A DNA stretch of 64,000 nt from Pseudomonas moraviensis (GTDB lineage: Bacteria; Pseudomonadota; Gammaproteobacteria; Pseudomonadales; Pseudomonadaceae), in NCBI RefSeq assembly GCF_900105805.1, contig NZ_LT629788.1, positions 3,100,001 through 3,164,000 of the forward strand, read 5' to 3'. Made by a program: the position numbers and the translations under genes. Positions 59,535 to 64,000 of this stretch are shown in pieces. Every line of letters begins with the position of its first letter. Positions within the stretch are counted from its first letter, which is position 1. The notes under the pieces were generated by a model, which was not told the DNA's origin, ran no database searches, and worked only from the letters and a program-made list of their open reading frames with translations.

Positions 59535-60755
59535 TCACTCCGGCTTCTTGCGTCCGAAACCCGGGCGCTGACCGGAACCGGCCGGTGCGCCGCGGCGCTT
59601 GCCCGATGGCTTGTCGCCGTCGACCAGTTTGATCCCCGGGCGCTTTGGCGCAGGCTTGGCCGGGCGCTTGTTGGTGGTATCGGCCGGGCGATCCGCTACT
59701 GGCGTACCGCGACCGGCAGGAGCGCCGCGTTCGCCACGCTCAGTACGGCCATTGGCTGGACGCGGTGCGCGCTCGCCGTCTCGGGCAACCGGCTTGCGGC
59801 CTGGACGCTCGCCTTCAATCTGCGGCTCGCGGCCCGGGCGTGGCCCGGTCGGTGCGCCAGCGGCTGGGCGCAGGGTGCGCACGCGCTCGGTCTTGGCCAT
59901 TGGTCGCGACGATTTGCGCTGCATGCGCTCGAGCTTGTCCTTGCTTTTGGCGTTCAGCTGCGGCATCGCCACCGGCGTCAGGCCGACTTCGGCGCTGAGT
60001 ACGTCGACTTCGTACTGGCTCATTTCGCGCCAGCGGCCCATCGGCAGGTCGGAGTTGAGGAACACCGGACCGAAACGCACGCGCTTCAAACGGCTGACCA
60101 CCAGACCCTGCGATTCCCACAGACGCCGAACCTCGCGGTTACGCCCTTCCATGACCACGCAGTGGTACCAGTGGTTGAAGCCCTCACCGCCCGGGGCCTG
60201 TTGAATGTCGGTGAAACGCGCCGGACCGTCTTCGAGCACCACGCCAGCTTTCAGGCGTTCGATCATCTCGTCGTCGACTTCACCGCGTACACGCACAGCG
60301 TACTCACGGTCCATCTCGTAGGACGGGTGCATCAGACGGTTGGCCAGCTCACCGTCGGTGGTGAACATCAGCAGACCGGTGGTGTTGATGTCGAGACGGC
60401 CGATGTTGATCCAGCGACCTTCTTTCGGGCGCGGCAGCTTGTCGAACACGGTCGGACGGCCTTCCGGGTCGTCACGGGTGCAGATCTCGCCATCGGGCTT
60501 GTTGTACATGATCACGCGGCGCACCGATTCGGCGGCCTCTTCGCGCTTGATCACCTTGCCATCGATGGTGATGGCGTCGTGCATGTCGACACGCAGGCCA
60601 AGGGTGGCGTCTTTGCCATTGACCTTGATCCGGCCCTGGCTGATCCAGGCTTCGACGTCACGGCGCGAGCCGACGCCGATACGGGCGAGGACTTTCTGCA
60701 GCTTTTCGCCTGCTGGGCCGATTTCCTGGTCGTCTTTCTGATTGATGTCACTCAT
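59535..60755 (-). CDS. rluB: 23S rRNA pseudouridine 2605 synthase RluB
   Basis: RluB modifies U2605 of 23S rRNA. Reading from the ATG seven bases after GGGAGG gives 406 residues. An S4 RNA-binding domain (KLQKVLARIGVGSRRDVEAW) precedes the catalytic domain with the Asp motif NIGRLDINTTGLLMFTTDGE and MEGRNREVRRLWESQGL. A long basic, Pro/Arg/Gly-rich tail (about 280-406, for example GPRPGREPQIEGERPGRKP) extends well beyond the catalytic core, as in other pseudomonads. Confidence 0.94.
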   Translation of the reverse strand: MSDINQKDDQEIGPAGEKLQKVLARIGVGSRRDVEAWISQGRIKVNGKDATLGLRVDMHDAITIDGKVIKREEAAESVRRVIMYNKPDGEICTRDDPEGRPTVFDKLPRPKEGRWINIGRLDINTTGLLMFTTDGELANRLMHPSYEMDREYAVRVRGEVDDEMIERLKAGVVLEDGPARFTDIQQAPGGEGFNHWYHCVVMEGRNREVRRLWESQGLVVSRLKRVRFGPVFLNSDLPMGRWREMSQYEVDVLSAEVGLTPVAMPQLNAKSKDKLERMQRKSSRPMAKTERVRTLRPAAGAPTGPRPGREPQIEGERPGRKPVARDGERAPRPANGRTERGERGAPAGRGTPVADRPADTTNKRPAKPAPKRPGIKLVDGDKPSGKRRGAPAGSGQRPGFGRKKPE

Positions 60756-60898
60756 CTGGGCACCTCCCGGTGTGGTCTGTTCAGGCGACGCCTGAAGCAT
60801 TGAAATCTGGGTATTCGGCCGAAGGGATCGGCGAAGGGTCGCGAATCATACGCGGATGTGCGCCGTCGCGCATCAGAGACTAGCTGATCGATTGCCAG

Positions 60899-61090
60899 TT
60901 ATTTCTTTTTCCGCCGACCGGCACCGCCGAGTTTGATCAGGCGCAGCGCGGCTTCGGCCAGCACAGTGCGCTTGTCGTCCTTGTCGAGCTTTTTCCAGGC
61001 CTTGATCTCGCGCTTGCTGCGGCCACAGCCGAGGCAGATGTCGTCGCTGAATTTGCAGAGGCTGATGCAGGGGTCTTTGGTTGAGCTCAT
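60899..61090 (-). CDS. DUF1289 small cysteine-rich protein
   Basis: A 63-residue protein with the DUF1289 pattern: DPCISLCKFSDDICLGCGRS, a conserved four-Cys set, then REIKAWKKLDKDDKRTVLAE and a basic end. GGAGACCTCG precedes the ATG at 61090. Function is unknown; the Cys arrangement may bind a metal. It lies between rluB and scpB, with a REPIN on its upstream side. Confidence 0.85.
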   Translation of the reverse strand: MSSTKDPCISLCKFSDDICLGCGRSKREIKAWKKLDKDDKRTVLAEAALRLIKLGGAGRRKKK

Positions 61091-61118
61091 CGAGGTCTCC
61101 GGAAAAACACGAATCCAT

Positions 61119-61207
61119 TGTAGGAGTGAGCCTGCTCGCGATAGCGGTGGGTCAGTCGACATCATCTTGTCAGTTACACCGCTATCGCGAGCAGGCTCAC
61201 TCCTACA
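61119..61207. repeat. REPIN palindrome
   Basis: Arms beginning TGTAGGAGTGAGCCTGCTCG at 61119 and the complement ending at 61207. It lies between scpB and the DUF1289 gene, 28 bases before the DUF1289 start on the minus strand. Confidence 0.85.
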
Positions 61208-61234
61208 GGGAATGGCGGTGTTCCGGGAATCGGG

Positions 61235-62194
61235 TCAATCGTCGAATTCGCGCCGTTCGGCTTCGATGGCTTCGGCCAGGGCGCGGGCTTCGGCTTCTTC
61301 TTCGCTGAGTTCGGGTTCCGGCTGCTCGAGGGCGGCGACAGCGGCCAGAAGTTTTTCGCGGGCCTCGGCGACACCGAGAATGTCGTCTTCCGGTTCGGCG
61401 TCAGGCGCGGTCTCAAGTTCCACTTCAATCGCGTGTTCGATGATCTCAGGCTCGGGCACCGGCGCTTCGCCATCCGCCGCATCGCGCAGCAAATCGTCGA
61501 AGTCGGTCTTGATCCCCTCCTCCATGCTGTCCAGTTCCAGCAGCAGGGAATGGAAGCTGGTTTCTTCCTTTTCCTCCTCGGGCTCGGCGCTGGCGTCGGC
61601 CAGTTCCTGCAGACTTTGCGGCACCGGCGCGTCGTCGAAATCGAGCACCGGCTCGGCTTCCATTTCGCGCAGTTCGGCCAGCGGCGGCAGGTCCTCGAGG
61701 TTTTTCAGGTTGAAGTGATCGAGAAACGCCTTGGTCGTGGCGAACATCGCCGGTTTGCCCGGCACGTCGCGATAGCCGACGACGCGGATCCACTCACGCT
61801 CAAGCAAGGTCTTGACGATGTTGCTGTTGACCGCGACGCCACGCACGTCTTCGATTTCGCCACGGGTGATCGGTTGGCGATAGGCGATCAGCGCAATGGT
61901 TTCCAGCAAAGCACGGGAATAGCGCTGCGGGCGTTCCTCCCAGAGTCGGCCGACCCACGGCGAAAACTTCTCGCGGATCTGCAAGCGATAGCCCGACGAG
62001 ACTTCCTTGAGCTCAAACGCGCGGCCCTCGCAGGACTTGCCGAGCAGGGTCAGGGCTTTCTTGAAGACCGCCGGCTCCGGCCGCTCGCCTTCTTCAAACA
62101 GTTCAAACAGGCGCTCAAGGGATTGCGGCTTTCCGGAGGCCAACAGAAAGGCTTCAAGCAGGGGCGCCAGCTCGCGGGGTTCAGTCAGGTTCAT
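61235..62194 (-). CDS. scpB: Segregation and condensation protein B ScpB
   Basis: ScpB is a winged-helix partner of SMC-ScpA in chromosome compaction. The 319-residue product has two winged-helix domains: LLEAFLLASGKPQSLERLFE at the start and LLETIALIAYRQPITRGEIE with DVRGVAVNSNIVKTLLEREW. The C-terminal third (about 190-319) is an acidic Glu/Ala-rich extension, longer than the compact ScpB of Gram-positives. It follows scpA by 11 bases. Confidence 0.93.
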   Translation of the reverse strand: MNLTEPRELAPLLEAFLLASGKPQSLERLFELFEEGERPEPAVFKKALTLLGKSCEGRAFELKEVSSGYRLQIREKFSPWVGRLWEERPQRYSRALLETIALIAYRQPITRGEIEDVRGVAVNSNIVKTLLEREWIRVVGYRDVPGKPAMFATTKAFLDHFNLKNLEDLPPLAELREMEAEPVLDFDDAPVPQSLQELADASAEPEEEKEETSFHSLLLELDSMEEGIKTDFDDLLRDAADGEAPVPEPEIIEHAIEVELETAPDAEPEDDILGVAEAREKLLAAVAALEQPEPELSEEEAEARALAEAIEAERREFDD

Positions 62195-62205
62195 GTAGGG
62201 ACTCG

Positions 62206-63027
62206 TTATTCGGCTCGGGCTCGCACGTGGATCGCGGCGAAGGGCTCATTCTGCACCAGCTCGACCAAGGATTCCTTGACCAGTTCAAGGACCGCCATAA
62301 AGGTCACCACCACACCCAGGCGACCTTCTTCAGCGGTGAACAGCTCGACAAACGGCACGAAGCCGCCGCCTTTGAGCCGTTCCAGCACATCGCTCATGCG
62401 CTCGCGGGTGGACAGCGCCTCGCGGCTGACCTGGTGGCTTTCGAACATGTCGCCACGGCGCAGCACTTCGGCCATACACATCAGGATTTCTTCCAGCGCC
62501 ACGTCCGGCAGCAGTTTACGCGCCCGTGCTTCCGGGGCATCGAGCTTGGGCACGATCACATCGCGGCCGACCCGGCTCAGGCCATCGATACCTTCAGCGG
62601 CAGCCTTGAAGCGCTCGTATTCCTGCAAGCGGCGGATCAGTTCGGCGCGCGGGTCGTCTTCTTCGTCTTCGACGGTTTCCGCGCGCGGCAGGAGCATGCG
62701 CGACTTGATCTCGGCGAGCATCGCCGCCATCACCAGATACTCGGCGGCCAGCTCCAGACGCACCGACTGCATCAACTCGACATAGCCCATGTACTGGCGG
62801 GTGATTTCCGCCACCGGGATGTCGAGGATGTTGATGTTCTGTTTGCGGATCAGGTACAGCAGCAGGTCGAGCGGGCCTTCGAAGGCTTCAAGAAAGACTT
62901 CCAGTGCATCCGGCGGGATGTACAGGTCCAGCGGCATTTCCATGACTGCCTGGCCATAGACCATGGCAAATGGCAGTTCCTGCTGAGCGCCGGCCTGGGG
63001 ATCGACCACGGTTTCCACTGCGGACAT
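62206..63027 (-). CDS. scpA: Segregation and condensation protein A ScpA
   Basis: ScpA is the kleisin that bridges SMC heads. The 273-residue product has the N-terminal helix signature EAFEGPLDLLLYLIRKQNIN and ILDIPVAEITRQYMGYVELM, and a C-terminal winged helix ending VTFMAVLELVKESLVELVQN. The first ATG is directly after the yciO stop, which supports the start and coupling; a shorter start near MEMPLDLY is possible. Confidence 0.94.
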   Translation of the reverse strand: MSAVETVVDPQAGAQQELPFAMVYGQAVMEMPLDLYIPPDALEVFLEAFEGPLDLLLYLIRKQNINILDIPVAEITRQYMGYVELMQSVRLELAAEYLVMAAMLAEIKSRMLLPRAETVEDEEDDPRAELIRRLQEYERFKAAAEGIDGLSRVGRDVIVPKLDAPEARARKLLPDVALEEILMCMAEVLRRGDMFESHQVSREALSTRERMSDVLERLKGGGFVPFVELFTAEEGRLGVVVTFMAVLELVKESLVELVQNEPFAAIHVRARAE

Positions 63028-63657
63028 TCAGGCCTCGACCATGAACGGCGTCGGATCGCCGCAACCGACGCGGACCACTTCCGGGTCGTCGCCGGTCAGG
63101 TCAATCACCGTCGACGCCTTGATGCCGCCGAAACCGCCGTCGATGATCAGATCGACCTGATGCTCAAGCAACTGGCGCATTTCGTACGGATCGCTCAGTG
63201 GGTCTTCGTCGCCGGGCATGATCAGCGTCACGCTCATCAGCGGCTCGCCGAGTTCGGCCAGCAGCGCCAGCGCAATCGGATGGCTGGGCACGCGCAGGCC
63301 GATGGTGCGTTTCTTCGGATGCAGTAACAGGCGCGGTACTTCGCGGGTAGCGTTGAGAATAAAAGTGTAAGGCCCCGGCAGATGCGCCTTGAGAATGCGG
63401 AAGGTGCCGGTGTCGATCTTGGCGTAGTTGCCCAGTTGCGACAGGTCGCTGCAGATCAGCGCGAAGTTGTGCTTTTCATCGAGCTGGCGCAGACGTCGCA
63501 CACGCTCGATCGCGGTCTTGTCGCCGATCTGGCAACCGATGGCGTAGGACGAGTCCGTGGGATAAATCACCACCCCGCCCTTGCGGATGATCTCGACCGC
63601 CTGTTTGATCAGGCGCGCTTGCGGGTTTTCCGGATGTATCTGGAAAAATTGACTCAC
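63028..63657 (-). CDS. yciO: YciO/YrdC-type Sua5-like protein
   Basis: A 209-residue YrdC-fold protein read from the GTG after AGGTAGAGAAT. It shows GGVVIYPTDSSYAIGCQIGD and LPGPYTFILNATREVPRLLL, with KRTIGLRVPSHPIALALLAE. The length is close to E. coli YciO (about 206 residues). Sua5/TsaC enzymes make threonylcarbamoyl-AMP for tRNA t6A; whether YciO proteins do so is less certain. It lies next to the PHP gene, as in E. coli. Confidence 0.9.
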   Translation of the reverse strand: MSQFFQIHPENPQARLIKQAVEIIRKGGVVIYPTDSSYAIGCQIGDKTAIERVRRLRQLDEKHNFALICSDLSQLGNYAKIDTGTFRILKAHLPGPYTFILNATREVPRLLLHPKKRTIGLRVPSHPIALALLAELGEPLMSVTLIMPGDEDPLSDPYEMRQLLEHQVDLIIDGGFGGIKASTVIDLTGDDPEVVRVGCGDPTPFMVEA

Positions 63658-63670
63658 ATTCTCTACCTGT

Positions 63671-64000
63671 TCAGACGGCGGCAATATCTGTGTCATGTTT
63701 GAACCGACACCACAGGGGTGGAAGGTCCTCGGGAACCGGCCGGTACTGGCCGATCTCGGACCAGCCGCCAGGGCCATGGAAGTCACTGCCGGCGCTGACC
63801 AGCAGACCGAACTCACGGGCAAGGATCGCCAGGCTGCCCACCTGTTCCGCGGGCTGGTGGCCATTGACCACCTCGATTGCATGCCCGCCTGCTTGAATAT
63901 AGTCGGCAATCAGCTTTCGGCGTTTGCTGCGGGTGAAATCGTAGTGCCAGGGATGCGCCAGACTGACCCAGGCACCGGCGGCGCGCAGGGTGCCGACGGT
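63671..64000 (-). CDS. PHP-domain phosphoesterase (RNase AM/YciV-like), partial
   Basis: Only the C-terminal 109 codons are in the window; the gene continues past 64000. The visible part shows WVSLAHPWHYDFTRSKRRKL, IEVVNGHQPAEQVGSLAILA and VSAGSDFHGPGGWSEIGQY, where the His and Asp residues are metal ligands of PHP enzymes. The E. coli relative (RnmA, formerly TrpH/YciV) is a 5'-3' exonuclease for RNA ends and is likewise beside yciO. It ends 13 bases before the yciO start. Confidence 0.88.
   Translation of the reverse strand, partial: TVGTLRAAGAWVSLAHPWHYDFTRSKRRKLIADYIQAGGHAIEVVNGHQPAEQVGSLAILAREFGLLVSAGSDFHGPGGWSEIGQYRPVPEDLPPLWCRFKHDTDIAAV

Noticed and set aside
2285..61207. CRISPR array
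   Set aside because: The repeats are isolated palindromes far apart, not regularly spaced direct repeats with spacers; no cas genes.
63658..63909. Longer N-terminus for the YciO-like gene
   Set aside because: The upstream part overlaps the PHP gene in another frame and has no ribosome-binding site; the GTG at 63657 gives the family length.

Overview
The window is a chromosomal segment of a Pseudomonas species, most like the P. fluorescens group. The evidence is GC-rich coding sequence, the FleQ/FleSR flagellar hierarchy, RpoN-type -24/-12 promoters before the early flagellar operons, many REPIN-type palindromes, and a PhhR/phhABC phenylalanine catabolic block. Almost every gene from 1 to about 51750 is on the minus strand, so transcription runs right to left there. 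Gene assignments rest on reading motifs by eye; no database search was run.

Region 1 (1-12300) holds late and middle flagellar genes: fliO(partial)-fliN-fliM-fliL, fliK, the hptB-hsbR-hsbA phosphorelay/anti-sigma-antagonist module, and fliJ-fliI-fliH-fliG-fliF-fliE. RpoN promoter candidates lie before fliL, fliK, hsbA and fliE. Region 2 (12300-20430) holds the regulators fleR, fleS and fleQ, then fliT, fliS, fliD, flaG and a short flagellin gene fliC (283 aa) with a FliA-type promoter.

Region 3 (20550-41320) is a large flagellin-glycosylation island between fliC and flgL. It encodes a Maf-type glycosyltransferase, a free-standing ketoacyl-ACP synthase III, a complete CMP-pseudaminic acid pathway (PseB, PseC, a PseG-PseH fusion, PseI, PseF), and two very large multidomain glycosyltransferases. 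It also encodes a CmcI-like methyltransferase and a five-gene CDP-sugar set (RfbF, RfbG, a 3,5-epimerase-like protein, a sugar C-methyltransferase and a reductase) that should make a C-methyl-branched 6-deoxyhexose. A decayed RTX-like gene lies inside the island at 37276-37500.

Region 4 (41400-49920) is flgFGHIJKL with its own RpoN promoter. The usual partner flgBCDE is not next to it; phhR follows instead. Region 5 (50000-54690) is phhR divergent from phhABC, with two TyrR/PhhR-type boxes between them.

Region 6 (54850-64000) is housekeeping: two small proteins, an MFS transporter, arfB, an aromatic amino acid permease (aroP2-like) preceded by a leader with a Trp-codon mini-ORF, rluB, a DUF1289 protein, scpB, scpA, a YciO/YrdC protein and a partial PHP-domain protein. 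REPINs and a second palindrome family sit at operon junctions throughout.
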